The notes below the pieces were generated by a model. It ran no database searches. It saw only the letters and a list, made by a program, of their open reading frames with translations, and had not been told where the DNA came from. A DNA stretch of 64,000 bases from assembly GCF_001547895.1 (NCBI RefSeq), contig NZ_AP014627.1, positions 2,669,501 through 2,733,500 of the forward strand, written 5' to 3'. This document shows positions 35,133-44,718 of the stretch, in pieces. This DNA comes from Pseudomonas sp. Os17 (GTDB lineage: Bacteria; Pseudomonadota; Gammaproteobacteria; Pseudomonadales; Pseudomonadaceae). The stretch's first letter is position 1, and each line of letters opens with the position of its first letter. Made by a program: the position numbers and the translations under genes.

Positions 35133-36983
35133 ATGAAACCCGATGCAATTGCGGATCTGATTCTGTTCAACGGCCGCCTGCACACCGTGGACCGGGCCCG
35201 GCCCCGGGCCAGCGCGGTGGCGATCAAGGACGGGCGCTTCATTGCCGTGGGCAATGACGCCCAGGCCATGGCCCTGCGCGGTGCCGGCACCCAGGTCATC
35301 GACCTGATGGGGCGCACGGTGATCCCCGGGCTCAACGACTCGCACTTGCACCTGATCCGCGGGGGACTCAACTACAACCTGGAACTGCGCTGGGAGGGCG
35401 TGCCGTCCCTGGCCGATGCCCTGCGCCTGCTCAAGGAACAGGCCCTGCGCACCCCGGCGCCGCAGTGGGTACGGGTGGTGGGCGGCTGGAACGAATTCCA
35501 GTTCGCCGAGAAGCGCATGCCGACCCTGGAGGAACTGAACCAGGCGGCGCCGGACACCCCGGTATTCGTCCTGCACCTGTATGACCGCGCCTTGCTCAAC
35601 CGTGCCGCGCTGCGGGTGGTGGGCTACGACCGCAACACGCCGAACCCGCCCGGCGGCGAGATTGTCCGCGATGGCAATGGCAACCCCACCGGCATGCTGA
35701 TCGCCCGGCCCAACGCGATGATTCTGTATGCGACCCTGGCCAAGGGGCCCAAGCTGCCACTGGAATATCAGGTCAACTCGACCCGCCAGTTCATGCGCGA
35801 GCTCAACCGCCTGGGGGTCACCAGTGCCATCGATGCCGGCGGCGGCTTCCAGAACTACCCGGATGACTATCAGGTGATCAACCAGCTGGCGGCTGAGCAG
35901 CAACTGACCGTGCGCATCGCCTACAACCTGTTCACCCAGAAGCCCAAGGAAGAACTGGCCGACTTCAAGCACTGGACGTCCAGTGTCACCTACGGTCAGG
36001 GCGACGACTTCCTGCGGCACAACGGGGCAGGGGAGATGCTGGTGTTCTCCGCCGCCGACTTCGAGGACTTCCTCGAACCGCGCCCCGATCTGCCGCAGAC
36101 CATGGAGCAGGAGCTGGAACCGGTGGTGCGCCACCTGGTGGAGCAGCGCTGGCCGTTTCGCCTGCACGCCACCTACGACGAATCCATCTCGCGGATGCTC
36201 GACGTCTTCGAAAAGGTCGACCGCGACATCCCATTCAACGGCTTGCCGTGGTTCTTCGATCATGCGGAAACCATCAGCCCGAAAAACATCGAGCGGGTAC
36301 GGGCCCTGGGCGGCGGCATCGCGATCCAGGACCGCATGGCCTTCCAGGGCGAGTACTTCGTCGAACGCTACGGCGCCAAGGCCGCCGAGATGACCCCGCC
36401 GATCCAGCGCATGCTCGCCGAAGGCATTCCGGTGGGTGCCGGCACCGACGCCACCCGGGTGTCCAGCTACAACCCCTGGACCTCCTTGTACTGGATGGTC
36501 AGCGGTCGCACGGTTGGTGGGCTGGAGCTGTATCCCCAGGGCTTGAGCCGCGACACCGCGCTGGAACTGTATACCCACGGCAGCGCCTGGTTCTCTTCGG
36601 AACAGGGCAAGAAAGGCCAGATCAAGGTCGGGCAACTGGCGGACCTGGTGGCCCTGTCGGCGGACTACTTCAGCGTCGAGGAAGAGGCGATCAAGTGGAT
36701 CGAATCCCTGCTGACCGTGGTGGACGGCAAGGTGGTCCACGCGGCCGGCGACTTCGCCAAACTGGCCCCGCCGAGCCTGCCGGTGACCCCGGACTGGTCG
36801 CCGGTGGCCAAGGTGCCGGGGCATTGGAAGCCCAACGCACCGCTGCAGAACCAGGTGCACCAGTGCAGCGGACCCTGCGCGGTGCATGCCCACGGGCACC
36901 AGAAGGCGCGTATGTCGAATGTGCCGGTGAGTGACTTCCAGGGGTTCTGGGGGGCGTTTGGGTGTTCGTGTTTTGCGTTCTGA
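35133..36983 (+). CDS. Amidohydrolase, YtcJ type
   Basis: The 616-residue product belongs to the metal-dependent amidohydrolase superfamily: opening DLILFNGRLHTVDRARPRASAVAIKDGRFIAVG, metal motif VIPGLNDSHLHLIRGG, later His in RLHATYDES and DHAETI, and the C-terminal Asp in VGAGTDATRVSSY. The YtcJ/LAF3 branch includes an exported or cytoplasmic hydrolase acting on N-substituted amides; the substrate is unknown. There is no signal peptide. Cys-rich end (QCSGPCAVHAH, GCSCFAF) is unusual. Last of the LysR-facing genes; followed by REP and a terminator. Confidence 0.87.
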   Translation: MKPDAIADLILFNGRLHTVDRARPRASAVAIKDGRFIAVGNDAQAMALRGAGTQVIDLMGRTVIPGLNDSHLHLIRGGLNYNLELRWEGVPSLADALRLLKEQALRTPAPQWVRVVGGWNEFQFAEKRMPTLEELNQAAPDTPVFVLHLYDRALLNRAALRVVGYDRNTPNPPGGEIVRDGNGNPTGMLIARPNAMILYATLAKGPKLPLEYQVNSTRQFMRELNRLGVTSAIDAGGGFQNYPDDYQVINQLAAEQQLTVRIAYNLFTQKPKEELADFKHWTSSVTYGQGDDFLRHNGAGEMLVFSAADFEDFLEPRPDLPQTMEQELEPVVRHLVEQRWPFRLHATYDESISRMLDVFEKVDRDIPFNGLPWFFDHAETISPKNIERVRALGGGIAIQDRMAFQGEYFVERYGAKAAEMTPPIQRMLAEGIPVGAGTDATRVSSYNPWTSLYWMVSGRTVGGLELYPQGLSRDTALELYTHGSAWFSSEQGKKGQIKVGQLADLVALSADYFSVEEEAIKWIESLLTVVDGKVVHAAGDFAKLAPPSLPVTPDWSPVAKVPGHWKPNAPLQNQVHQCSGPCAVHAHGHQKARMSNVPVSDFQGFWGAFGCSCFAF

Positions 36984-36986
36984 CCT

Positions 36987-37052
36987 GTAGGAGCCGGCTT
37001 GCCGGCGATAGGGATCTTCAGGATGCTTTCGCCGGCAAGCCGGCTCCTACAC
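36987..37052. repeat. Inverted REP pair (BIME-like)
   Basis: TGTAGGAGCCGGCTTGCCGGCGA and, about 25 bp later, TCGCCGGCAAGCCGGCTCCTACA in the opposite orientation, immediately after the amidohydrolase gene. The pair could fold as one long cruciform. Confidence 0.9.
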
Positions 37053-37063
37053 ATTGAGTTCAA

Positions 37064-37097
37064 TAAAAAAGGGCGCTCTTTAAGAGCGCCCTTTTTA
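37064..37097. terminator. Bidirectional intrinsic terminator
   Basis: AATAAAAAAGGGCGCTCTT and its complement AAGAGCGCCCTTTTTATT form a strong stem with A-run before and T-run after, so it can stop transcription from both the amidohydrolase side and the convergent 37142-37471 gene. Confidence 0.92.
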
Positions 37098-37141
37098 TTG
37101 TTGGAACAACTAATTAGTTTTCAGAAAATTAACCGAACTGC

Positions 37142-37471
37142 TCAACAAAACCGATCAATAACCCGAACTTCCGATTTGTCCCGCAGTGATTGCCATTCGG
37201 CTTTCAGGGTCTCCAGTACCCGGCCGATGAAGTCCTTGTCGGCGGCGGCTTTCTTGCCGACGTAGCCCTGGCCGCGGCGGTACATCTTCAGGCGGGCTGC
37301 CAGCTCCCGGTTGTTCTGGTCGAACTCTGCTTCATGGCTATGGGGCGACAGGCAGTCGATGTGCACTTGGCCCGACTTGGCAATCCACAGAATGTGGCTG
37401 TCGTGGCTGTCTTTCTGTGCGGCGAACATGCGTGCCAATTCATCAATAGTGGGTTGATTATTAAGATTCAT
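37142..37471 (-). CDS. Small conserved hypothetical protein
   Basis: The 109-residue product is hydrophilic and mixed: an N-terminal helix (IDELARMFAAQKDSHDSHILW), a short beta part (IAKSGQVHIDCLSPHSHEAEF), and a basic helical end (LAARLKMYRRGQGYVGKKAAADKDFIGRVLETLKAEW in parts). No known domain recognised. It has its own terminator (37064-37097) and an A/T-rich upstream region, so it appears to be a single-gene unit and real. It has lower GC than average. Confidence 0.7.
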   Translation of the reverse strand: MNLNNQPTIDELARMFAAQKDSHDSHILWIAKSGQVHIDCLSPHSHEAEFDQNNRELAARLKMYRRGQGYVGKKAAADKDFIGRVLETLKAEWQSLRDKSEVRVIDRFC

Positions 37472-38040
37472 TTGTAGCCCCCTTGACCATTTATCGATCT
37501 ATCTAAGTTGATTCGCTAATTCATCTTGCTACGTCGGTAAGTTGAACCCTGATACCGGAAACAGGGCGACAGAGGGTGTCTGTCGGATACAGATAAGGCC
37601 CAGAGCCTGATGCGTGTAGTTGCCTTGATTAACTGCTACGCAATAGCGTCACAACGAAGAGAAGCAGCGTAAACCTGGATGAAGCTGCCGACATTCCCAC
37701 CATCGGCCACAAGCATCTTGAAGAGTTTTCGCCGGCTTCCGGTCCTTGTACTGGACGATCAATGCCAGGTCAGTTTCATCAATCTGCCTTGTGGGCAGTA
37801 CACATCCGGGTCACAGCTCGGCGGTCAGACGAGCTTGCTCATAACACCTTTGCCTCGTCCCCCGATCGGGGAGACGTCTGCATCATGCAAGGGCGAAATC
37901 TTCGCGTCAACGGTTTTGTAGTGAAAATTTTCAAGCACTACATATTGTCTGACAAAAGCGTCAAAGCCATCATCCAGACACCCTATCGCCGCCCGGGACA
38001 GGTAGAATCGGCGCCTTGAAACGGCTCTGAGGTTGCAGCG
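37472..38040. other. A/T-rich intergenic region, about 570 bp, no gene recognised
   Basis: It lies between the small hypothetical gene (leftward) and polB (rightward). Two frames of 80-85 codons (from 37679 and 37762) overlap one another and lack protein character or ribosome sites. I looked for an SOS box (CTG-N10-CAG) that would fit polB and found only poorly spaced matches. Promoters of both genes should be here. Confidence 0.4.
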
Positions 38041-40401
38041 GTGGATGTACAACAAGGCTTCGTCCTGACCCGGCACTGGCGCGATACGCCGTCAGGCACG
38101 GAAGTCGAACTCTGGCTGGCCACCGATCAGGGGCCGCGGCGGCTCCGCTTGCCGTTGCAGACTTCCGTAGCCTTTATCCCGGCGGTGCAGCGTCCTCAGG
38201 CCGAACGCTTGCTGGCGGACGACCCGGATGTCGAGCTGCGCCCCCTGCAACTGCGGGACTTCCATCAGCGCCCGGTGCTGGGCCTGTACTGCCCGCAACA
38301 CAATCAGCTGATGCGACTGGACAAGACCCTGCGCCGCGCCGGCGTCGAGGTGTTCGAGGCCGATGTGCGGCCGCCCGAGCGCTACCTGATGGAGCGTTTC
38401 ATCACCGCGCCGGTGTCTTTCGGCGGCCTGCCAGGGCCCGACGGTCTGCTGCTGGAAGCGCAGATGAAGCCGGCGCCGGACTACCGCCCAACCCTCAAGC
38501 TGGTGTCCCTGGACATCGAGACCAGCGAACGCGGCGAGCTCTATTCCATCGCCCTGGAAGGCTGCGGCCAGCGCCAGGTGTACATGCTCGGCAAGGCCCG
38601 GGAAGACGACAGCGCGGTGGATTTCGACCTGGAGTTCTGCGCCAGCCGCGAGCAGTTGCTGGAGAAACTCAACCAATGGCTGGCCGAGCACGACCCGGAC
38701 GCGATCATTGGCTGGAACCTGGTGCAGTTCGACCTGCGGGTGCTCCACGAGCATGCCCGGCGCCTGGCGGTACCGCTGCGCCTGGGACGTGGCGGCGAGG
38801 AAATGCAGTGGCGCGAGCACGGCAGCCGTACCCACTATTTCGCCTCGGCCGCCGGCCGCTTGATCATCGACGGCATCGAAGCGTTGCGTTCGGCGACCTG
38901 GAGCTTCCCGTCCTTCAGCCTGGAAAACGTCGCCCAGACGCTGCTGGGGGAGGGCAAGTCGATCGACAACCCCTACCAGCGCATGGACGAAATCAACCGC
39001 ATGTTCGCCGAGGACAAGCCGGCCCTGGCCCGCTACAACCTCAAGGACTGCGAACTGGTGACGCGGATCTTCGCCAAGACCGAGCTGCTGACCTTTCTGC
39101 TGGAGCGGGCCACCGTCACCGGGCTACCCGCCGACCGCAGTGGCGGTTCGGTGGCCGCTTTCACCCACCTGTACATGCCGCTGATGCATCGCCAGGGCTT
39201 CGTCGCGCCCAACCTCGGCGAACTGCCGCCCCAGGCCAGCCCCGGCGGCTTTGTCATGGATTCGCGGCCCGGGTTCTACGAGTCGGTGCTGGTGCTGGAC
39301 TACAAGAGCCTGTACCCGTCGATCATCCGCAGCTTCCTGATCGACCCGGTGGGTCTGGTGGAAGGCCTGCGCCAACCGGACGAGCAGCATTCGGTGGCGG
39401 GCTTTCGCGGCGCGCGTTTTTCCCGCACCCGGCATTGCCTGCCCTCGATCGTGACCCGGGTCGCCGAGGGCCGCGAGGTAGCCAAGCGCGAGCACAATGC
39501 GCCGCTGTCCCAGGCGTTGAAGATCATTATGAACGCCTTCTACGGGGTGCTGGGTTCCAGCGGTTGTCGTTTTTTCGACCCGCGCCTGGCGTCCTCCATC
39601 ACCTTGCGCGGCCACGAGATCATGGCCCGCACCCGGCAGTTGATCGAAGCCCAGGGGCATCAGGTGATTTATGGCGATACCGACTCGACTTTCGTCTGGC
39701 TCGGCAGCCTGCATGACGAGGAGCAGGCGGCGTCGATCGGCCGTGCCCTGGTGGCCCACGTCAACCAGTGGTGGCGCGAGCACCTGCAGCAAGAGTACGG
39801 CCTGGAAAGCGCCCTGGAGTTGCAGTTCGAAACCCACTACAAGCGCTTTCTGATGCCCACCATCCGCGGCGCCGAGGAGGGCAGCAAGAAGCGTTACGCC
39901 GGGCTGGTGCAGCGCGCCGATGGCCGCCAGGAGATGGTCTACAAGGGCCTGGAAACCGTGCGCACCGACTGGTCGCCCCTGGCCCGGGAATTCCAGCAGG
40001 AGCTGTACCGGCGGATCTTCCACCGCCAGCCCTATCAGGACTATGTGCGCGACTACGTGCACCGCACCCTGGCCGGGCAACTGGATGATTTGCTGATTTA
40101 CCGCAAGCGCCTGCGCCGGCCGCTGGATGACTACGAGCGCAACGTGCCGCCCCATGTCCGCGCCGCGCGCCTGGCCGATGACTACAACCGCGAGCAGGGC
40201 CGGCCGTTGCAGTACCAGAACGGCGGCTGGATCAGCTACGTGATTACCCTGGCCGGTCCCGAGCCCCTGGAAAACCGCCGCGCCGCCATCGACTACGAGC
40301 ACTACCTGACCCGGCAATTGCAACCGGTGGCAGACGCCATCCTGCCCTTTGTCCAGGACGATTTCAGCACCCTGGTGGGTGGCCAGATGGGCCTGTTCTG
40401 A
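38041..40401 (+). CDS. polB: DNA polymerase II (family B, damage-inducible)
   Basis: The 786-residue product has an N-terminal domain, a 3'-5' exonuclease ([15 protein letters not shown]xo [15 protein letters not shown]xo [17 protein letters not shown]xo III) and the family-B polymerase motifs [13 protein letters not shown] (A), [14 protein letters not shown] (B) and [11 protein letters not shown] (C), then KKRYAG. Length equals E. coli Pol II (783). It acts in translesion synthesis and fork restart. Translation starts with GTG 38041 (VDVQQGFVL), with GAGG about ten bases upstream. Confidence 0.96.
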   Translation: MDVQQGFVLTRHWRDTPSGTEVELWLATDQGPRRLRLPLQTSVAFIPAVQRPQAERLLADDPDVELRPLQLRDFHQRPVLGLYCPQHNQLMRLDKTLRRAGVEVFEADVRPPERYLMERFITAPVSFGGLPGPDGLLLEAQMKPAPDYRPTLKLVSLDIETSERGELYSIALEGCGQRQVYMLGKAREDDSAVDFDLEFCASREQLLEKLNQWLAEHDPDAIIGWNLVQFDLRVLHEHARRLAVPLRLGRGGEEMQWREHGSRTHYFASAAGRLIIDGIEALRSATWSFPSFSLENVAQTLLGEGKSIDNPYQRMDEINRMFAEDKPALARYNLKDCELVTRIFAKTELLTFLLERATVTGLPADRSGGSVAAFTHLYMPLMHRQGFVAPNLGELPPQASPGGFVMDSRPGFYESVLVLDYKSLYPSIIRSFLIDPVGLVEGLRQPDEQHSVAGFRGARFSRTRHCLPSIVTRVAEGREVAKREHNAPLSQALKIIMNAFYGVLGSSGCRFFDPRLASSITLRGHEIMARTRQLIEAQGHQVIYGDTDSTFVWLGSLHDEEQAASIGRALVAHVNQWWREHLQQEYGLESALELQFETHYKRFLMPTIRGAEEGSKKRYAGLVQRADGRQEMVYKGLETVRTDWSPLAREFQQELYRRIFHRQPYQDYVRDYVHRTLAGQLDDLLIYRKRLRRPLDDYERNVPPHVRAARLADDYNREQGRPLQYQNGGWISYVITLAGPEPLENRRAAIDYEHYLTRQLQPVADAILPFVQDDFSTLVGGQMGLF

Positions 40402-40407
40402 AGCGCC

Positions 40408-40737
40408 TCAATCCACCACGAACAACTTGGCCCCCCGCGCAGTAGATGAGCGGTGCGGCTCGGCGTTGTCCGCCACCTGATAGCTCATGCCCGGGGTCAG
40501 CACGAAGCGCCGGCCGTCCTCCAGTTCGGTGTGCAGTTCGCCTTCCAGGCACAGCAGGATGTGGCCCTTGGAGCACCAGTGGTCGGCCAGGTAGCCCGGG
40601 GTGTATTCGACCATGCGCACGCGGATCGCGCCGAACTGCCGGGTGCGCCAGAACGCGCTGCCGGTTTCGCCGCGATGCTCGGTGGGTTCGATCGTCGACC
40701 AGTCGGTGGTGGCGAAGGGGAGTGCGCTGATGTGCAT
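40408..40737 (-). CDS. DHCW-motif cupin-fold protein
   Basis: The 109-residue product is a single small cupin barrel: IRVRMVEYTPGYLADHWCSKGHILLCLEGELHTELEDG, with the DHWCSKGH element that names the DHCW-motif group, and MSYQVADNAEPHRSS closing the metal site. Three His and one Glu in cupin positions suggest metal binding. Function unknown. It is convergent with polB, 6 bp apart. Confidence 0.85.
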   Translation of the reverse strand: MHISALPFATTDWSTIEPTEHRGETGSAFWRTRQFGAIRVRMVEYTPGYLADHWCSKGHILLCLEGELHTELEDGRRFVLTPGMSYQVADNAEPHRSSTARGAKLFVVD

Positions 40738-40778
40738 GCTCGGCTCTTGTGGTTGAGGGAGAAAAGACTAAGGGCGGC

Positions 40779-41075
40779 TCAATCGTCCACCGCTTCGCAC
40801 AGGCCACTGGCGCCATGCTTGTCGGTGTACTTCACGGTCACCGAATCGTCGTCTTCGACGCTGATGGCCAGGGTGATTTCAGCGGTCTTGACCTGGAAAT
40901 GCCGGTCATCCACGGCGCTGTTCTTGACCGCCTTGCCGTTGATGTAAATCGGTCCGCCCTGGTCGGCGCTGACCGCCAGATTGCCCGGGCAGGAGACGTT
41001 GAACAGCGGAATGCCTTCGGCGTGGGCAGCGCCGGCGAAGATCATCAAAGTGCCCAGCAGCAGGATTTTGCGCAT
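40779..41075 (-). CDS. Small secreted protein of unknown function
   Basis: The 98-residue product has a signal peptide (MRKILLLGTLMIFAGAAHA, cleaved after AHA at about 19). The mature 79 residues form short strands with two Cys (VSCPGN, GLCEAVDD) likely to pair as a disulfide in the periplasm. No family recognised. AAGGAGTCC-like GAGGAGTCCGCT precedes the start at 41075; an upstream extension of 16 residues is rejected because it precedes this site. Confidence 0.75.
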   Translation of the reverse strand: MRKILLLGTLMIFAGAAHAEGIPLFNVSCPGNLAVSADQGGPIYINGKAVKNSAVDDRHFQVKTAEITLAISVEDDDSVTVKYTDKHGASGLCEAVDD

Positions 41076-41356
41076 AGCGGACTCCTCATGGAACAGCGGC
41101 GGGGCAGCGCTTGGTGTGAGCATTTTCTGCCTCCGATCGCTGCTTAGCCTATCCGCTGCCGGAGCGGCGCGCGAGTGGAAAATCGACCCCGAGCCAGAGC
41201 GCTTTCGGACGATTGTCAGACAAAGAAAATCGTGGACTGGAAGTTGACGATTGTGTCAGTTTTTCTGCGCCTCAACGGGCGAGTGATAGGACGATCTCGC
41301 GGGCGGGGTCGTGGCTGTTCTATCGGAAAATTTTTGTCTTGAACAAGGACGTAGCA

Positions 41357-42796
41357 ATGTCGAAGACACTCTCGCAAATCAACGAAAACGCGATCATTCC
41401 CGGTGCAGCGGCCAGCAGTGCCTACCTGCAGGTCCAGACCTTCAGCCACCTGTATGACCGCGGTGGCAGCGCGCTGGTGAACGGCAAGCCATCCTTCACC
41501 GCCGACCAGGCGGCGGATTCGATCCTGCGCAAGGGCCTGTCCTGGCATGACCAGAATGGCGACGGCAAGATCGACCTGACCTACAGTTTCCTCACTGAAA
41601 AGCCGGCCAACTACAACCCGGCCCTGGGCAGCTTCAGCGAGTTCAGCGCCTTGCAGAAGGCCCAGGCGCTGTTGTCCCTGCAGTCCTGGTCGGACGTGGC
41701 CAACGTCACCTTCAGCGAGGCCGCCAAGGGTGGCGATGGTCACATGACCTTCGGCAACTACAACGTCAGCACCGGCGGCGCAGCCTTCGCCTACCTGCCG
41801 TCCGGCGGCAGCTACGATGGCCAGTCCTGGTACCTGATCAACGACCAGTATCGGGTCAACGAAACCCCGGGCAACGGCAACTACGGCCGTCAGACCCTGA
41901 CCCACGAGATCGGCCACACCCTGGGCCTGTCCCACCCGGGTGTGTACAACGCCGGCAACGGCAACCCCACCTACAACGATGTCACCTACGCCCAGGACAC
42001 CCGCGGCTACAGCCTGATGAGCTACTGGAGCGAGGGCAACACCGGGCAGAACTTCAGCAAGGACGGCAGCGGCGCCTATGCTTCGGCACCGTTGCTCGAC
42101 GATATCGTCGCGGTGCAGAAGCTCTATGGCGCCAACCTTGAAACCCGCGCGGACGACACGGTGTACGGCTTCAACTCCAACACCGGGCGGGATTTCTACA
42201 GTGCCCACTCCAATGCCGACAAACTGGTGTTCGCGGTGTGGGACGGCGGCGGCAATGACACCCTGGACTTCTCCGGCTTCAGCCAGAACCAGAAGATCAA
42301 CCTCAACCAGGGCGGCTTCTCCGACGTTGGCGGCCTGGTGGGCAACGTCTCCATCGCCCACGGCGTGACCGTGGAAAACGCCATCGGCGGTTCGGGCAAT
42401 GACCTGCTGATCGGCAACGCTGCGGCGAACATCCTCGAAGGCGGTGCCGGCAACGACATCCTCTACGGCGGTGGCGGTGGCGATACGCTGTGGGGCGGGG
42501 CAGGGGCCGACACCTTCGTGTTCGGCGCAGCTTCAGATTCGACCTTCGACGCCCCGGACTGGATCATGGATTTCGCCAGTGGCGAGGACAAGATCGACCT
42601 CAGCGGCCTGTTTGCCTCCACCGGCGCCACCCTGAACTTCGTCAGCGGCTTCACCGGCCACGCGGGCGATGCGATCCTCACCTACTTCGCCGAAACCAAC
42701 CAGACCAGCCTGATGATCGACCTCACCGGTCATGGCGCGGTGGACTTCGCCGTGGGCACCGTGGGCCAGGCGGCTGTCACCGACATCATCGCCTGA
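41357..42796 (+). CDS. Serralysin-type alkaline metalloprotease (RTX, M10B), orphan
   Basis: The 479-residue product has the length of AprA. It shows the zinc site [11 protein letters not shown] (residues 183-193) and the Met-turn SLMSYWSE, then RTX calcium-binding nonapeptides ([10 protein letters not shown] about 344; [18 protein letters not shown] about 362-380) and a C-terminal secretion region. It should be exported by a type I system without signal peptide and cleave extracellular proteins. No inhibitor (aprI) or aprDEF exporter genes are next to it, so it depends on a transporter elsewhere. The ATG at 41357 begins the propeptide. Confidence 0.93.
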   Translation: MSKTLSQINENAIIPGAAASSAYLQVQTFSHLYDRGGSALVNGKPSFTADQAADSILRKGLSWHDQNGDGKIDLTYSFLTEKPANYNPALGSFSEFSALQKAQALLSLQSWSDVANVTFSEAAKGGDGHMTFGNYNVSTGGAAFAYLPSGGSYDGQSWYLINDQYRVNETPGNGNYGRQTLTHEIGHTLGLSHPGVYNAGNGNPTYNDVTYAQDTRGYSLMSYWSEGNTGQNFSKDGSGAYASAPLLDDIVAVQKLYGANLETRADDTVYGFNSNTGRDFYSAHSNADKLVFAVWDGGGNDTLDFSGFSQNQKINLNQGGFSDVGGLVGNVSIAHGVTVENAIGGSGNDLLIGNAAANILEGGAGNDILYGGGGGDTLWGGAGADTFVFGAASDSTFDAPDWIMDFASGEDKIDLSGLFASTGATLNFVSGFTGHAGDAILTYFAETNQTSLMIDLTGHGAVDFAVGTVGQAAVTDIIA

Positions 42797-42809
42797 TTGA
42801 TCGGAAACA

Positions 42810-42839
42810 GTGGAGCGGCGCGCGATGCGCCGCTTCCAC
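42810..42839 (+). terminator. Terminator hairpin after the serralysin gene
   Basis: GTGGAGCGGCGC and GCGCCGCTTCCAC form a stem (one bulge) around GCGAT, 14 bp after the stop codon, followed by a C/T-rich stretch. It probably ends the protease transcript before the SUKH-3-like gene. Confidence 0.65.
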
Positions 42840-43012
42840 ATCACTCTTCCCCTTGTTTTCCCCGGTCCTGGGCAGGTTTGATCGAGGCAGGCATTGGCTG
42901 GCCGTCGATAGTCGTGGATGTCGACTTGACGCGCAGAGCAGCTGATAGCCTTCCGGCAGGGGCCGTATACAGGGCTTTTGCGGTTTTCCTGCACTTTGAT
43001 TATCTTCGCCGC

Positions 43013-43528
43013 ATGAACCTCCTTACTCCGAACATAGAGCCGTTTTTCAGAGATGCCGGGTGGGCCCCTGGCAGGGCCGTTGTGGTTGATAGTCACGTAC
43101 CCCGCGCACATCCGGCATTTCGCATCCTGCAAGCATTTGGCGAATTGACCGTAGGGCATACCGGCGCGGGGGCGGAGTGTGCCTCTAGTGACATAGAGTT
43201 TGGGTGTCCTGCGTGCCCCGATGAACAAGTACATGGCTGGCAAGAAGCGCTGCACACCCACTTTGTTTGCCTGGGTGATGTACATCATGGTCATGCACAG
43301 CTCTGGCTGGATAGCCAAGGCCGTTTGTTCTCGAACGGATTGGTCGCGCCCATAATGCTTTTTGTTGGGCATGATTTTGCTCAAGGCGTCGAGGCCCTGC
43401 TCAAAGGGTATCGATTACGCCCCATGCTGTTGCCGTCGCAAGAAGAAGTCATGGTATGGGGCGAGCGTTTTCGGACTGGCGATCCGCTTGTTCTAACGCC
43501 CGGTTTTTTTCACGCCCGCGCGCTCTGA
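43013..43528 (+). CDS. SUKH-3-like immunity protein
   Basis: The 171-residue product resembles the SUKH-3 family of toxin-immunity proteins: IEPFFRDAGWAPGRAV at the N-terminus, HPAFRILQAFGELTVG, FVCLGDVHHGHAQLWLDSQGRLFSNG, and IMLFVGHDFAQGVEALLKGYRLRP. SUKH proteins bind and neutralise polymorphic, contact-dependent or T6SS-delivered toxins. No toxin gene is adjacent, so it may be an orphan immunity gene. Its base composition is less GC-rich than its neighbours. ATG 43013 begins the domain; a 72-codon upstream extension runs over the protease terminator and is not coding. Confidence 0.78.
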   Translation: MNLLTPNIEPFFRDAGWAPGRAVVVDSHVPRAHPAFRILQAFGELTVGHTGAGAECASSDIEFGCPACPDEQVHGWQEALHTHFVCLGDVHHGHAQLWLDSQGRLFSNGLVAPIMLFVGHDFAQGVEALLKGYRLRPMLLPSQEEVMVWGERFRTGDPLVLTPGFFHARAL

Positions 43529-43682
43529 TGTGGGTGCTGGGCATCGCGCCCAGCCCGTGTGCCTGTGTCGGTTTCGCTCAACGCTCAGGCAAGCCTCCTG
43601 GTCTGCGCCCGCGCCAGGCAAATCACAGCGCCAGGACATTGCCTCGGCCACCTGGCTGTCGGTGGCGCTGGCCCACGGGTGA

Positions 43683-44432
43683 TCAGTCGCCGCCCCCGCC
43701 GCCACAACCGCCGCCCCCGCAACCGCTGCTGTCGCCCCCGCCGCCATCGCTGCCGCCACTGTCCCCGTCGCCGCCGAAACGCGAGCCGTCACTGTCGCTG
43801 CCACTGCTGGAGGAGTCGCTGTCGAAGGAACTGCTGTACAGCTCGCTGCCGCAGTGCACCACGGCAGCCGTGGTGGCGTTGTCCGTCAGACGCCGCAGGG
43901 ACTGGCAGTCAGCGACGTAGTGAAAGCCCCGAGCGATTTTCAGCTTGGCATCCAGGGCGAACAGCAGCGGCAGGCGGCTGGGCTGGGCAGGGTTGATGTT
44001 TTCTTCCAGGCAGGCCAGACGCCAGACCCGACGCAGGCCGTTGTCGCTTTTGCGCGCAGCGTTCTGGCCGAGCACCGCGGCGGGAGTGTGATGGAGGAAC
44101 TGGCCGAAGGCCTTGTCGCAGAACTGCTGATAATCCCGGGTATGCAGGATGAACTCGTGCCACAGGTCGTCCACCACCTGGGATGGCATCGACACGTAGT
44201 GCTGGCCGCCCTTGAGGTAGGCCAGGAAGAACTGGCGCAAGCCCTGGGCCACCAGTTGGCAGTCCTTGAGGCTCAGGTGCGGATGCTGGGTGCGCAGCGG
44301 TTCGAACAGCCTGGGCGGCAGGGTGAAATTGCGGATATGGGCTTCCCGGCGCAAGGCCTGGAGGGCGTTCTGACGGCGCCACAACATCAGGATCAAGGCC
44401 AGGGCCAGCACCGTGGGAAAGATCAACAGCAT
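43683..44432 (-). CDS. Membrane-anchored glycine-rich domain protein with Ser/Asp/Gly tail
   Basis: The 249-residue product begins with one transmembrane helix (LLIFPTVLALALILMLW). Residues about 60-170 contain VVDDLWHEFILHTRDYQQFCDKAFGQFLHH, matching the DLxWHEFILxTxxYxxFC motif of GRDP-type glycine-rich domain proteins found in bacteria and plants. The last 55 residues are low-complexity Ser/Asp then Gly/Cys repeats, ending in a run of Gly; similar tails occur in TPM/YgcG-linked proteins. The function is unknown. Confidence 0.78.
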   Translation of the reverse strand: MLLIFPTVLALALILMLWRRQNALQALRREAHIRNFTLPPRLFEPLRTQHPHLSLKDCQLVAQGLRQFFLAYLKGGQHYVSMPSQVVDDLWHEFILHTRDYQQFCDKAFGQFLHHTPAAVLGQNAARKSDNGLRRVWRLACLEENINPAQPSRLPLLFALDAKLKIARGFHYVADCQSLRRLTDNATTAAVVHCGSELYSSSFDSDSSSSGSDSDGSRFGGDGDSGGSDGGGGDSSGCGGGGCGGGGGD

Positions 44433-44718
44433 GTTCGGACTCCGCCGGAAAAAGTGCCGAGACAGTGGCGCAACCCGGGGCTTTATTCAAGCCGCTCTAC
44501 ACCTGTGCCTGTTGCCCAGGGCGCGGGCCGACCGGGGCAGCGACATGCTGGCCCGCCTCAACCCGCTGGACAGCGACACCCGGCAGGATTGCGGCGGCCC
44601 GTCGAAGCCCGCATTCCTGTGCTCCGGGGGGCTGTTCCGGGCCGCCTGGCCATGCACCGACCATCAGTTCCTCAGCATCAGCCCGAAAGCCAGGCCAGCG
44701 GCGGAGCGGGCTTGGCCA

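Noticed and set aside
37679..38019. Two small plus-strand frames (80 and 85 codons)
   Set aside because: They overlap each other in different frames and neither has a ribosome site or recognisable protein features.
37472..38040. LexA/SOS box upstream of polB
   Set aside because: CTG...CAG pairs are present but with wrong spacing (for example 12 instead of 10 bases), so I cannot support SOS control here from sequence alone.
38041..40401. Long antisense frame (399 codons) inside polB
   Set aside because: High-GC shadow ORF; the plus strand carries all DNA polymerase motifs.
43680..43830. Possible tandem repeat or CRISPR-like GC-rich repeat
   Set aside because: It is simply the DNA encoding the Gly/Ser-rich tail of the 43683-44432 protein; no spaced repeat units.
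44433..44718. Gene between the Gly/Ser-rich protein and the MHS transporter
   Set aside because: Only frames that continue through the neighbouring genes on the other strand; nothing with its own start site or protein character.
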